A stretch of 64,000 nt of DNA from Nepenthes gracilis (Eukaryota; Streptophyta; Magnoliopsida; Caryophyllales; Nepenthaceae), in contig BSYO01000036.1 of assembly GCA_033239525.1 (NCBI GenBank), positions 8,826,126-8,890,125 of the forward strand, read 5' to 3'. The notes beneath the pieces were generated by a model, which did no database searches, was not told the origin of the DNA, and saw only the letters and a program-made list of their open reading frames with translations. Numbering within the stretch: the stretch's first letter is position 1; every line of letters starts with the position of its first letter. This document shows, piece after piece, positions 11,362-23,551 of this stretch. Both the position numbers and the translations under genes were made by a program.

Positions 11362-13883
11362 TGTGAGGTTCCGGATTAAGACTATAATAATTAGAAAATA
11401 ATTAAGTTAATATAGGTGTTTTGTGGTGAAAAGGTGTGGGAGGAATCAGATTAAAAAGCTCAAAGAGCAGGAATCGGTAAATCGGGAACGAAACTGTAAA
11501 CTGTAAAATGTTACTTTGTAAATAAGATTTTGGGTTTTAAATTATGATAATCATGACTTATTAAGGTTATATAATAAAAAAAAAAGGTCCAAAGATGTGA
11601 AAGATTGGGTTAGAATGGTCAAAAAGGGTCCCGAACAGCGAAAACGCGACGTAGGCTTGCTACAGGCTTGTCGCGGGAAAGACCCGCGCCCTCCGTGATG
11701 GACCCGAGCCCATATATTGAGCCCAAAATCCAGATTTGCCCACGCTCGCCGTGTGCTGGAGCCAACAATGGCCGAATGCTTGCGCTCGCCGCGCGCTCAA
11801 GCGTAAGTCTATTTTAAAGCCGCATCGTGCTTCCTTTTCCTCATTTTTCCCACGAGCCCAAAAGCTTATAGAGAGAGAGAGCACCGGTTCTAGTGAGAGA
11901 AGGGAGGAGATCGAGGCCGTGGAGACCAAATCTGTCCGAGAGCTGGTTATAAAGGTGAAAGTATGCGTCGAGGCAAGTATTCTCATACTCACTTCTCGTT
12001 CCCTTTCGATATTTTGCCTGATTTTATTAGATATTCTTGTGTCGATACCCACTATAAATGTTAGAATCATGAAACTCAAGATTAATGACCAAGGAATATG
12101 TAGTTATTTGTTCGAATCGTGTCCGATCCACTCAGTTTGGTTTCACCGAAACCCTAACCCCTAAAAATTGGGGATTTTCCATTTTCCTTCCGTGTATCAT
12201 GAAATTGACCTCAAAATGTGAATCACCACATCTTAAATACGTATGTATATCGACCGGGCGTCCGATTTCACAAGAACAGACCCATTCGCAGCGTCCGAAC
12301 GTTCTAAAATGCCACTGTTATCGTTCACCCGAGGTATAATGTAAAGTTTGCATGCTTTTACCCTATTTAATTGTTATAAGAAGTATATCTAACTGATTAT
12401 ATTTGAATGTAAGCTTGAAATTATGAATTTGTGCATCGATTGCAATGAAACGGGCTCCGGAGGACCCCGATGTAATATTGGCTCATCGATGGTAAGAAAT
12501 TTCAATCTCTCATGAACTTTGGTAATCATATGTATAATTGAATCGCTAAAAATACTTAAGTTCCAGGTGAAATGAGAACCGAACGAGTAAACGGAGGGAA
12601 GTCCATAATGTGATATGTGAATGATGGAACCTCCCAAATGGTAGAAGATATGGTAAATTGGATATGGTGGACTTTCCCTCAAATGTAAATGGAAATAAGA
12701 TAATAAAACTAGGAACATGGACTTATGTTCATTGGGTAGTATTCTCTATCTTGTCACGCCCATCTCGGTAGAAACCCGAAGAATACTTTGGCCGCGTATT
12801 CTGGTTGCTTGTGTGAGCGGGTGATGTCCGTGGCACGCCTTAGGATACTATTGTGGAAGAACGAGGAACTGCCCTGATAACCCGGAGAAATGGGGCATTT
12901 ATCGGGCCCGTCTACAGGCATGATATGTAGATGACCCCCCGGCTGGGTCTAAGAATAAGCCCTCACGGCCTTAGATCATGTGGAGTATCATGATCCTTTC
13001 CTCGTTCTCTCGCATCGCTACTAATACGACCTACTGGCTCTGATCCGTAAATATTAAAGTAAATTGATAAATGTACTAAAGCATGTTCAAATGACAATTA
13101 AAAGTTCCAAAACATGAGAAATGGCAAATCGGTACTTCTAAATGTTCCTTTCCTCTCAGGTCTCATTGTATTTTGAATGCATGTTGCCCATTTTCATTAT
13201 CATATTCATGTTTCTTTACATTTTGATAGTGACGTATGATTTCACTTGCAGAATTGTACGCTCACTCTTGCTATTTTCTCTTCCCTGATGAGAGTATTAA
13301 GTTGGCGCCTAATTAATTAGAGCAAGGAGAGGGACTCGCTTAAGGAGATTAGCCGAATGTCAATAGCCTGAAGTTTTAGTTACATCTAATGTACTAAATG
13401 TAAATGGCCTGATAGTTTAATGTGATTTGTTATTATTTTATGGTTATTGTTATGCTTCCGTAGGTGACTTATGGATTTAGTTCTGCTTTCGCATTTATTT
13501 GGATGTATAGATTTTTGTTTAGGCCTAGTGGCATCTCTCTTGAGCTGACGCTATGTTTAAATACACCGCGTTGGAGCCATGAATTGTATGTGGTTTTTGG
13601 ATCCTGTGATGTGCTGTGATTGGATTGGTGTATAATGTTGGGACTTGGAGCTGGGATGTGTAGTTTTGTGTGTTGTTGAAATCTAATGTTGATTATTGGG
13701 TTTATTTGGATATATTTTGTGTATTGTACAGGGTTATACAGGTGTTTGTATTTTGACAAATGTTCGATTTACAAATAGAACTCTGCCTAATTTTTCTGCA
13801 GGAATTTATAATTCTAATTATGGGTATTAGTTTATGTTATTATTGATGGAGGGTTATTTAAGAAAAATAACCCGATTTGTCAA
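11362..13883 (+). repeat. 3' LTR of LARD copy 1
   Basis: Begins TGTGAGG and ends GTCAA, with one base apparently lost from GTCACA. It is followed by CTGCT (13884-13888). Offset from the 5' LTR is exactly 6000 bp at the start, and similarity is high throughout. Confidence 0.9.
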
Positions 13884-13888
13884 CTGCT

Positions 13889-14373
13889 TGTTAAAAAACC
13901 CCTCCAATACTTAAATCAATATCAACGTGAATAGAGTATGAGGGTCAAAAATTTACAAACTCTTAAGACTTAGCTGCAAGAATGCTATGTTAGGCAGTCT
14001 GATATAGAGGTATTGTGTTCTCTATGTTGGAATTTTTAATCATTCTCTTGTGGATATTCTAACAAATGGAAGTTCATCGGAAGATCATCCGAGGTTCATG
14101 CGATGATCAAAGTGTTCACATGCGCTTTGCGCATGTGACGAAGCAATTGAAGGACAACCAGATTGTCGAGCCGATAGGCAACCATATCATAGCTGAGTTC
14201 AAAAGGAGACCGAGTGAAGAGGCTGAAGGGCGAGTGGACATCGAACTGGATGGACAACTGGATGCAGAGGCAGAAGGACGACCGAATTGCTGATATGGAA
14301 AGCCGACTGGACTGTTGAGTCAAATGGGCAACTAGACTGCTTATGTTGAAGAATGGTCAGCTGCCGGTCCCAA
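13889..14373. other. Spacer between LARD copy 1 and a Copia fragment
   Basis: Mostly AT-rich. A 75-codon frame at 14066-14293 is rich in Glu, Gly and Arg (EAEGR-like) and overlaps open antisense frames. It looks like low-complexity sequence, possibly a retroelement tail, and I do not call it a gene. Confidence 0.4.
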
Positions 14374-15406
14374 TGTCCCACATTGTAAAAATGCGAAATT
14401 TGTGTTTTTAGGATTGTAAAAACACGAAAAATACATTTTTAGGCCAAACGCCATTATAAAACACGCGAAACACTTTAAGATTTGATAGATAAAAGACGAC
14501 GAAAAACACTTGTAAAATTAGAGAGTATAGAGCGCCGTTAGAGAGAAAAGTGATGAGATTTTTGCATTGTCTCAAGTTGGTCGATTGCTGGTACTCTATT
14601 TTGAGGGTTTGTATAGCTGATTTTACATGATAGAATTTTTTAGAACTTATTCTGTAATTTTCTTAATTGAAAAGGATTTTTTACATCAAAAATCATTGAA
14701 CATTATTGTATTCCTTGTACCCATAATTTTAGTGGTTAATAGTTGACGGGGGGTTTGGTTATTCTACTGCGCCAGTTATGTGTGTATCCGGGTTGAATCT
14801 CACCAAATGGTACTAGAGCAAAGTTATAAAACCTGCGATTTGATGGCATCATTGTTAAAGAGTTTACTATTTTTGTGTGGAGTAGTTTAATGAGTAAAAT
14901 AGTTTCGTCCTTTAGTAACAAATGGTAAAAAATATTTTAACCCAAGAAGGAATGGTAAAACCATTTCGGAGGAAAGGAGATAAGTTGGAGAATATGACGG
15001 AGAATGAGTGGCAAGATAAGAGGGATCTTATTAATTATACGATCAAATTGTATGTTGTGAATAATATTCTTCAACAGGTTATTGGCTTGTCGGATTCAGC
15101 AGAGGTTTGGGAGAAGTTTGAGAGTCGGTATAAGTTCAAACCCTTGACGATGAGGTTGCATGTGAAAAGGCAATTCTATGGCCTGTATATGTCGGAAATG
15201 GGAAGTTTTGGAAAGCACGTGGACGAGTTTAATCGAATTTTGACATAAATGTCAACACTTAACAAGAAGATCAATAAGAAAGAGAAGGCGTTAGTATTGC
15301 TGGCCTCTCTACCGGTCTCGTACGATCATATTATCATGACACTATTATTTAAAAAATATACGCTTAATTTAGATGAAGTTAACACTTCCTTACTTATGAC
15401 TCTATA
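14374..15406 (+). mobile_element. 5' fragment of a Copia element (LTR plus gag)
   Basis: An LTR-like segment of about 430 bp (14374-14805, TGTCCCAC to CACCA) is followed by a PBS-like AATGGTACTAGAG and a Gag reading frame closely related to that of the element at 1670-4705. Similarity to Copia stops near 15406 and no 3' LTR is seen downstream, so the element is truncated. The LTR shares its 3' third with the first family (AATTGAAAAGG, GTTGACGGGGGG, CCGGGTTGAATC). Its 5' part is different, so this is a related subfamily. Confidence 0.65.
14922..15406 (+). pseudogene. Copia Gag (UBN2), truncated
   Basis: The frame from 14922 reads 108 residues before a TAA at 15246: DKRDLINYTIKLYVVNN, EVWEKFESRYKFK, LHVKRQFYGLYMSEMG, GKHVDEFNRILT. 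The same frame then continues through EKALVLLASLPVSYDHII to about 15406. This is the central helical region of Copia Gag (UBN2 family). No zinc knuckle, protease or polymerase follows. It is the cleanest copy of this Gag in the window. Confidence 0.75.
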
Positions 15407-18400
15407 GGGCTTAATAGAAAACAATTGGCTTATGGGACATTTTTCTTGTGGCTTGGATGCTGAAAAATTTCTATTCTTTGGATAGAGCATAGTTTGACAT
15501 CTTAGGCCCAACTACTTACATCTAGGAGTATTTAGACTCTTCTCCTGTGGCAGTTGGGATTACCAAATGGAGTAAATGTACTCTTTTTATTGATGTTGTA
15601 GAAGAGTATTTGGCTTTCAAGATATTATATAAGGAGCATCACCCTCATCAATGCAAGCTTTTTCTCTTTATGAGTAACTTATTAGACCGATTTGAAGCTA
15701 ACAATATATTAATTACACATTGGAGGTTGGTCAGAACTGAGGGATAATGTCCTCCTCACATCCCTGAGGCAAAGGATTGGGTTAGTATTTGTAGACAAAT
15801 GACCAAAATCAGTAATTGAAGTTGTGTTAGACTCTGATTAGTTACATATTTTGAAATAGAGCAGTACGTGCATATTTTTCCTGGTGTTCATTAGGTACTA
15901 TTATACCATCCAATCAACATTCATTTTGTAAATCTTCTCTTCAGGTTGATAGATGTCATTAATCGGCAACATGCCACTTGTTGGCAGAATAAATACAAAT
16001 AGTCTTTGTCTATTTGCAAGTTTTGATGTGTCTTATTGCCTCAGCCATATCATCCTATATTAGCGAGTTGGACATTTTAGGGGTTGACAACTAAGGAGGA
16101 TCTTCGATCTGCGGCAATTCTTGCACGAGCAGAAAATGTCCCATCAAAAATTAAAAAAAATAGAGAAAAAAGTTTGTGTGTTTTACCCTTAAAATGAGAG
16201 TTATAGACAACAACACAGCCATGAAATTTACTAAATGGTAAAGGAATACAAATGGTGAAACCACTCCAATTCAAAGGGCCGAATAGACAGGTAAAGTAAT
16301 TGAGACAAGTCACTCTTTTACAAGTTTTATATCCTTAGACAAATATTCTTTTTCTTATTGTTGCTAGCAAGGCCTTGGATCCTAACAGCAACTTTGCCAA
16401 CCTTGAATCCTAGTTTTCAAGATTCAGATTCTTATTGGCTGTGGATTGTTTGATCAGCATTTGAATGGTAGGCTTGGCATACATACGACGACTCTAGCTT
16501 TCAAATGCCAATCATGACTATAAATGCAAAACTTATTTTTTATGCTAGTTTTTAATCTGACCTTTAACAAACTTTTGAGCACTAAATTAAAGAGAGAAAG
16601 GATAAAAAATCATATTTTATTTTTTGTCAATATGGCTTTTATAGTAGTAGTCATTATGTAGAATGTTTTGCATTTGTTTTGATTTGATTGCTCTGATATT
16701 GTTTATTGCTCCTGTTGCTCACTATAAAGCATTGTAGCATTGGGTTTTTTAGGTTTGTTGCAACAAGACTCATAAATAGCAGAGATATTTCAAATATAAA
16801 ATTGAGAGATTTTGCCCTCATTTATAAAGAAATTTTCTATATAAAATATTTATATCTCTTAATGTTGGATTTAATTTGAATGTATGTGTTATTATATTAT
16901 CAACTTATGAATTCAAAGTAAAGAGTGTCTTTGTAAATATTCATTTTTTAATACATGTAGGTAAAGTTTCACTACACAATCCAATAAATGGAATCAGAAG
17001 GTTTGGGTGATTTTGTTTGTATATTTGTTTGAATTTTGGGAGGACAGTAATAAAATAATTTACTTAAGTGGTACCAATTTTGATAATTGGAGTACAATAA
17101 AAAATATCTCTTATTTGTAAAAACAATGAGTATTACCAAGAATGACTTTTGAAATAATTTTTAATTTGATGTGTATTATTTAAGGAGACATCATTTTGGA
17201 TATGAGTGGGACCTAAGTACTTGTGGTGTACAGTTGGCCCCCAAGGGAGGCATGAGACTCACTGGTGCTCAATTGAATTGTAATGCTGAGCTTGATGCAA
17301 GTATGACAAGAGCATGTACTTAGGTAAAATCATCACATCTAAAGTACACATGAAGGCACTCGTGCATATTTGTAATAGAATAATTTTATCTAATTTGTGC
17401 ATAAGTTGTACATATGTGTCAGTCATTTTGGTCTTCATGCCCTGATAAATGCATGATTGATTCACATACACCAATCTACTTATACAAGGAAAATATGCTT
17501 GCTCTCAACTTGTTTTTTTGTGAGAATTTATAGAAAAAGATAAAGAAAGAAAAGAGAAAAAGAGAAAAAAAAGAAGATTAAAAGAAAAATACCTTTGAAA
17601 ATCTTTGCAATTGTGGTCAATGCAAGTGACTTTGAAGATTAGGTTTTCATTCTTTTTGCTAGTTTTTCTAAATTTCTTCTCATTTTTGTTCAAAATTTAA
17701 TATTCATGCTTTTGTGTTCCATGCATGAGTTTCTCTCTGCCCTTTTTGATGTTTGGCATATATACATGCTCTTTATTCTTTAGATTTCTCAAATTTTAAA
17801 AGTCATTTAATCATATTCATCATACTTTATTGAAAATCCTAAAATTTGTTGAAGTATCTTCATGTATGATCTTTATTTAATAAGAATTTTGAGAAATCTC
17901 TACAATAAAATTAAACTCTTTTGTTTTTAAATTCTAAAAATAAGATTATTTTATAGATTTATTTTCTATTTTAAAATGAATCGTCGTAAAGAGTTAAAGA
18001 AATGTATAATGACATACACTCATGTATTATTTGATTTGTGAAAATCGTATACCTATAATACATAATTTTTAAAAATAGCATTCAGCCACAAAAATCATAG
18101 TACATTTTACTATTTAAAAACATTATCCTCATATTCCATGATTTATGTTGATATGTTAACTTAGGAATTTTTAGGATAGGACTAGTGCCCTTTTGATAAA
18201 AGGCCCGATGCCATACTTGAAAGAGTTCAAACATCTTTACAAGTTTAGAACTCCTAAAAAAATCAAAAATGTTAAACTCACTTAAAACATAGTGAGATTC
18301 AAGCACTTAAGATGGTAGACTTAAAATTTTTCTCCTTTCCTTCTTCTTTTATTCTTTAGAATGAAAGAGACAGTGTCATAAATTAGCCTGGTTTCTAATA

Positions 18401-18640
18401 AATAATCATAAGCTGCCTAAATCGTGATGCTGACTTCTAATAAAAAATTATTGTTTCAATTTTGTAGTAACATTAAACCAAAACCTCTTCAAAATATGAG
18501 AGCTAAACATAAATGTCCATTGCATCATAAATCCAAGTATAGTGAAAATATAATATTCAATGCTCCATATTTTATATATGAACTATAATTTTAAGTTAAT
18601 TAAAAAATAATTATATAATAAAAATTTATTAAAAAATTAA
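15407..18640. other. AT-rich region without recognisable genes
   Basis: About 3.2 kb. One 66-codon frame (15547-15747) is open but matches nothing I recognise. Near 17065-17110 one frame reads GTNFDNWSTIK, faintly like the start of a Copia Gag, too short to annotate. Purine- and pyrimidine-rich runs occur at 17525-17590. The rest is AT-rich with scattered stops. Confidence 0.5.
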
Positions 18641-18970
18641 ATTTGAGAATTCATACTTTACACCGAATGAGCGCCTAATCAATACTTTATGCACATTTTT
18701 GGTAGAATTTATGTGTCTCAATAGCGTCTCCGGAATGTTTGTGTGTAATTTAGGCAGATTGGTTATGGTGCTTATATGTGGATGAGGTTTTGCGTGGTGA
18801 CTGATATGCACCTATTAAGCACTCGTGCGCTAATTGTATATAAAAATACCTACACACTGTTTCTCGGTCATTTCACAGGAAGAAAAGAAAGAAGAAAGAT
18901 GAACAAGATGAGAAAAAGAGGAGAGAGAAAGTAAAATAAGGAGATTTGAAACTTTTGAGAATCATCTTTG
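18640..18970 (+). repeat. LTR promoter-like fragment
   Basis: AGCACTCGTGCGCTAATTG, then a TATATAAAAATACC box at 18836-18849 and a GAAGAAAGAAGAAAG/GAGAGAGAAAG leader. This is the order seen in the LTRs elsewhere in the window: CTCGAG-like box, TATA, purine-rich leader. Compare 48610-48770 and, on the other strand, 55880-55955. No LTR ends are evident, so it is either a remnant or chance resemblance. Confidence 0.4.
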
Positions 18971-19276
18971 CCAGATTAGAATGTTAAGGCAAATAATTTT
19001 AAACCCAATCTTTGGCAAATTTCAATTTTGCTCTAATTTGTTTACGTTGGGTGGTTTATCATATATGTATACTATCTTTTGCCTCCCCCACTTTAAATAC
19101 ATGTGTATGTATCTAGTTTTATTAGTTACTTTGATATTTTTCTTTAATTTTACCAAATATTTAAGAAGCTTATTTCTTTTATACAAAATAAGTAAATATT
19201 TGAAATATAAAATTCATATAAAAAATATGCATTTGGCTTTACATGCGTTAGTCCATGCATGAGTTTCAAGTTGTAC
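18971..19276. other. AT-rich spacer, no gene seen
   Basis: A 93-codon frame here (18981-19262) is Phe-, Leu- and Tyr-rich, as expected for AT-rich DNA read by chance. TGTAC at 19272-19276 is the probable left target-site duplication of the next solo LTR. Confidence 0.4.
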
Positions 19277-22269
19277 TGTGACGTATTGTATTTTTAACTG
19301 AAAATTCGGTAGAATTTTGACTATAATACTGATATCGATCATATATAAAACCTGTATAATAATCCTGAATATCAAATACGCAGTCTCAACAATACCAAAA
19401 ATCCATCAGTATCAATCCCAACATCCAGACAACATAACAAACCAATACAGGATACGAAAAACGGCCACAATCATTCCGTGGCTCCAACATTATATCTCCA
19501 AACACAATATCGGACATAGAGAGATACTACTAGATAGCTAAAACAAACCATAAAAGCCTATAGAAGTATTAACATCCATCGATACAGCGGACACTATACT
19601 ATAGATATTTCCTTATCATCAACATCGTCATATGCATGCATTTTTGAATAAAATAGAATAGAAATATAGAATAATCCCATCAGAAAACATAACACTATAA
19701 AACTAAGTCCCTAAGATCATCTTCATCGTCTTCGAGCCTAGTCGACTTAAATTCTCTACCCTACCTCAGCAGGTGCAACTCATACTCATTTGGAGGGAGG
19801 AAAACAGTAAGGATGAGCCAAAAGTTCAGTAAGGCACATATATATATATCAAAAGACATGCATAATTTTATATTCAAAATATAATAATGCGTATATGAAA
19901 GACAAAGGTGCATGTGAGATTATAAATCGTGATTTAGAATGGAATGTTTTCATGATTCGTTTTATATTTCTTTGGTTCATTTCCTTATCATTTTCTTAAG
20001 TATCAATTTATTACCGAAAACTTATATCGTTGATGGACCGGGGCCAATAGGTCTTACTGGCCAAATGAGCGATCGATTGTTACCTGAATTGTGTTCAATC
20101 CATACAATATAAGGCCGATGTCCTCCTATTCTCGACCCAGAGGGGGCCGTCTACATATAAATCCTATAGCCGATGACAGTTAATAGGTCGCGAGCGGCAT
20201 TCATAATAGACAATGACCTTCCACTATAATATATTAAGGCATGCCAATGAATATCACCCGTTATAAAACACAGCAGAAGATACGCAGTCAGAATAATCTT
20301 TGAGTTTTCACTGTAATATTTATGGTATATCATAATTTATTATCTGTAATCCTTAGTCCAAATTCTTAATTTCTTATTTCTTTAGGGAATTCTACTTTTA
20401 AGCACATAATTCTTCTTTCCCACTCTATTGGAGAACGTTTCATAAGCCAATCAGATCATTGTTTCGCAGAACTGTTCATAAGTCCATCATTTAATCATAG
20501 AATTTTCTCCATCATCAAATTCCTTTCCATAAGCATATTTCGATACAGGGTTCCATATCCCTTGTGAGTTTAAATCCACACGTGTTCTTAATTCCATGTA
20601 TAATTTCCTTTGGAGCTTAAAGAATTTACGAATTCCTTTTTATATTATGCTAGATAGAATTCTTAAAGCTTCCGATCGATACTTCTTGACAAATGGTTCA
20701 TAATATGATTTATGGGACATTTCAGATTAATATGTTCATGATACGTGTATAAATTATCATATGGCTTGAAACATGTAATAAGTTCTTACCATAATAAGTC
20801 AAACCTATCTTTAGAGTTTTCGGATATCAAATACTTTCATAAATGCATGCAACATAATTTCTGAAGCTAAATCATACATAATTTACAATTAATTCGGATA
20901 AAGTCCAAAGGGGGTGTGTGTTAGGGTTCTAGTGAGTATAAAGCTATATAAAACTATCGATTCAGATATCTAATCGATAAATTAATATGTTCAAGGTACG
21001 GGTAATACTATTCTAAAGCCAATTTATACATAAATTTTAATTTAATCGATGAAAACGTTTGGGGCACAGGTTTAGGATTTCATGTTCGAAAACCTGTCAA
21101 AACAACGAAATCGGGTATGAAATTCATATATTTTCATGATCAAATCATGAGTAACAATTATCTAAGACCAAATCATGCATAAAATCCAAAATAATAGATG
21201 AAATCGGTCTGGGAGTGGGTTAGGGTTACCGGGTGCTAAAGTATGTATAAATCTCACAAATCGGGGATGAACGAGGATGCCTTTCTTCTAAGGCCATCCT
21301 TGATGCTGATAAATCACAACTTTTGAAGGCTGAGAATTTGAGTATTGATCTAGAGACTTCCGCTGCCAATCCAGAGCCTAAGATGCTGGCTTTGTGCGTT
21401 GATTTAGCTTCCGAGAGCCTTCTAGATAAGGCTCCATCGCCAAAAGTGGTACGGTTTGCTCCTAAAATCATGTCTTATGAGGCTCCTAGTTGTGCTTCTC
21501 GCTGTAGGAAAATGGCTCCTTGCAGTGATGTTTGCCATCCGATTGTGTTTCGCAGATCCAATCTGAGCCTTAAAGATTCTATGGAGACCCCTGTGGATGC
21601 TGTTCCCAAATTGGCATCCCCCCTCTTGCTCCTCCTGGAGGTGCCCACGGAAAGGTTGTTGTTAAACCCCTTTCCACCCATGGTGCTGATCGATTAGCAG
21701 CATTGGGGCTCTCTTGCAGTGATTCAGAGGAGTCGGGTTCTACTACCAGCAAAATCTCCTCCAAAGTTGAGTCCCTGCGAAAGCAATTGTTGGCTTATAA
21801 GGACATTTGTCACCAGCTTCCATCTCTGGATTCTTTATCCCGTAGCTCCCATGAGGATTGTAATCCAAATGAGGCTCCTTCTCTTCCGGAGCATGCCTCT
21901 CTGGCTACTTCTGATACCTCCTATTCCAGGGTTTTTGGAAATTAGAAGCCAGCGAGGTCTCGGAAAAAGAAAAAATCTGCTTCCAAAAATGAGTTCCTCC
22001 AGATCTTAGACTTTTGCCGTGTGCTCTCCGGGCCGGTTTCGTTATCTCTGTCTCAAGAAGTGGCAATGACATTCCAACTCTGGATTTGAGGATGGTTGGC
22101 CTGCTGACGTGGATTTCTATTCAGGTTGGGACTGGTGGTTGCCTTGGATCTACTGGCCTGGCCAGTAGAGTGGATTTGTCACTTCCTGTTGTGAGCTCAA
22201 GGTGGATTTGTTGCTTCCTGTTGCCCGAAGTGGCCTTGTGTTTCTTGGTGGCCGGAGTGTTTTATGCTC

Positions 22270-22800
22270 ACCTTGGATGGAGTGGCTTTGTTCTTTTATC
22301 CGGTGTGCATTTGTTTTTTATATTCGGAATGCTTTTTTGTCCTCTTAAAGGCTGGAGTGGCCTTTATCGCTCAATGACTGGAGAGGCCTTGAGTGTGATC
22401 AGGACGGTTTGCCTTTTATGTTTTTTTTTGTTTTGCTCTCTATTGGACGGAGTAGCTTTGTTGCAGTGTCCGGAGTGTATTTTGTTCACTTAATGACCGG
22501 AGTGGCCTTTTGCGATGAGTATCCGGTGCTTATTATGTGTGTTAGATTTTGAATCCGGAGTTGGCTTTGCCGATGTAAAAAATATATATATATATATATA
22601 TTCTTTTCTATTGTGAGTACAAGGTGGCTCGTTGCTCCCTTCTACCTAAAGTGGCCTTGTAATTCTTGGAGGCCGAAATATTTTTGCTCACTTTGGACGG
22701 AGTGGCATTGTTGATATTTTCGGAGTACCTTTGTCCACTTAAAGGGTGGAGTGGCCTTGTTTCACTTTAAGGCTGGAGCGGCCTTGTGTGTGGTGTGGAC
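22270..22800 (+). repeat. Dispersed GGAGTGGCCTT repeats in the LINE-like 3' region
   Basis: Variants of GGAGTGGCCTTTG recur about eight times at intervals of roughly 40-90 bp, often after CTGG, GACC or GACG (near 22279, 22352, 22379, 22449, 22499, 22699, 22747, 22777). They look like a degenerate tandem repeat in a 3' UTR. An open frame across part of it (22014-22493) is a by-product. Confidence 0.6.
22578..22602. repeat. (AT)n microsatellite
   Basis: About a dozen AT dinucleotides inside the LINE-like 3' region. Confidence 0.9.
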
Positions 22801-23551
22801 GGAGTTGAATTGAGACTGCCACTCTCGTATTGTACTTCAATTGTCGTTTTCGGAGTGCAATTCAAATGCTGAGTTGGTTTCGCGTTTCCAACGCCGATTT
22901 CGATATTGTAATCTTGTTATTAATGACTTTTGTCATGGTTTAGGGGACTCCCTGTTTCTATATTTCTTTTTCCAAGTCGATAAAACACTTGGTAAAGAAC
23001 ATAACTGATTGTATATTTTATTTAAATTTTAATGCAATTAATTACTTAACAAAAAAAAAGATATCGAAATATTTTTATGCTAGGGTCATGGGCATTTCAA
23101 AATATAAATTTATTCGGATATTGAGATGAGGATACTCGAAGAAAACGGAATAAAAGTATAAGAAAATGAAAAAGGAGGGTATGAGTGCATTTGTCTCAAC
23201 CCGATCTATCATTTTTCTAACTAGCTCGAGTTAGAAATCGGACTCGAAAACCTCGGATTTCCTAATCTCTCTCTTCTCCTCCTCCCTCTCTCTCTCTTTC
23301 TCCCGAAATCGCCTGAGAAATGACCGAGGAAAAACTCATCGGCCGTTTAAATCTCAAGCTGGCGCTTACGCGCCTAGATCTAGCACCCAGCGGGTGTTGG
23401 CCCACTGGCTCTGGCGCCCGACAAGCCAACTCCGCTGATCCGATACGTGGTCCCAAAAATTAATTTTTTCAAATGCATTAAGTCTAATCTTGATCATATT
23501 AACTTAATTATCCATATTTACGATGTTCGGAGACCTGTATATTACATGGAC

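Larger units (their letters stand above)
5362..13883 (+). mobile_element. LARD-type non-autonomous Ty3/gypsy element (copy 1)
   Basis: Direct repeats of 2532 and 2522 bp flank an interior of about 3.47 kb. CTGCT stands on both sides (5357-5361, 13884-13888). The LTRs run from TGTGAGG to GTCACA. The element has a tRNA-Met-type PBS and a polypurine tract. The interior has no reading frame resembling Gag or Pol. This fits the known class of large retrotransposon derivatives, here probably derived from a long-LTR chromovirus such as the Tekay/Del lineage. The last codons before the PPT still read FEDEIFISGGE, a typical gypsy polyprotein end. The LTRs look roughly 95% identical in sampled blocks, making this one of the younger insertions. 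A second, collinear LARD lies at 39836-48330. Confidence 0.85.
21268..23060 (+). mobile_element. LINE-like insertion: ORF1 remnant plus 3' UTR with poly(A)
   Basis: This interval interrupts the solo LTR and is markedly richer in GC than its host. From about 21300 to 22010 successive frames (frameshift near 21640, stop at 21943) give a Ser/Pro/Leu-rich protein ending PARSRKKKKSASKNE, resembling the low-complexity C-terminal part of plant LINE ORF1. About 900 bp follow in which GGAGTGGCCTT recurs, then a terminus with a run of A (23050-23059), like a LINE 3' end. ORF2 (endonuclease and RT) is absent, so it would be internally deleted or non-autonomous. No clear target-site duplication was found and the left edge is uncertain by about 20 bp. 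Another gene-derived insertion is possible. Confidence 0.45.
19277..23546 (-). repeat. Solo LTR of the LARD family (reverse), split by a LINE-like insertion
   Basis: Read on the minus strand this is one LTR of about 2.4 kb, running from TGTAATATAC (at 23546) to CGTCACA (at 19277). It shares with the LARD LTRs the TGGAGCCACGG motif near 19490, the CCTCCCTCCAAATGAG and GCACCTGCTGAGG region near 19770-19800, the GGCCCCGGTCC box near 20040, and a GC-rich block and GA-rich leader at 23260-23450. TGTAC on the left (19272-19276) and TGGAC on the right (23547-23551) differ at one base and are the likely target-site duplication. No interior or second LTR accompanies it, so it arose by LTR-LTR recombination. 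The interval 21268-23060 is a later insertion. Confidence 0.65.

Noticed and set aside
14066..14293. A 75-codon charged frame.
   Set aside because: It is low-complexity EAEGR/RPS-like sequence with equally open antisense frames, and no gene structure surrounds it.
17064..17110. GTNFDNWSTIK-like string suggesting a Copia Gag start.
   Set aside because: It is a single short match without supporting sequence on either side.
18981..19262. A 93-codon hydrophobic frame.
   Set aside because: AT-rich DNA gives Phe/Leu/Ile/Tyr-rich frames by chance. No signal or conserved motif is present.
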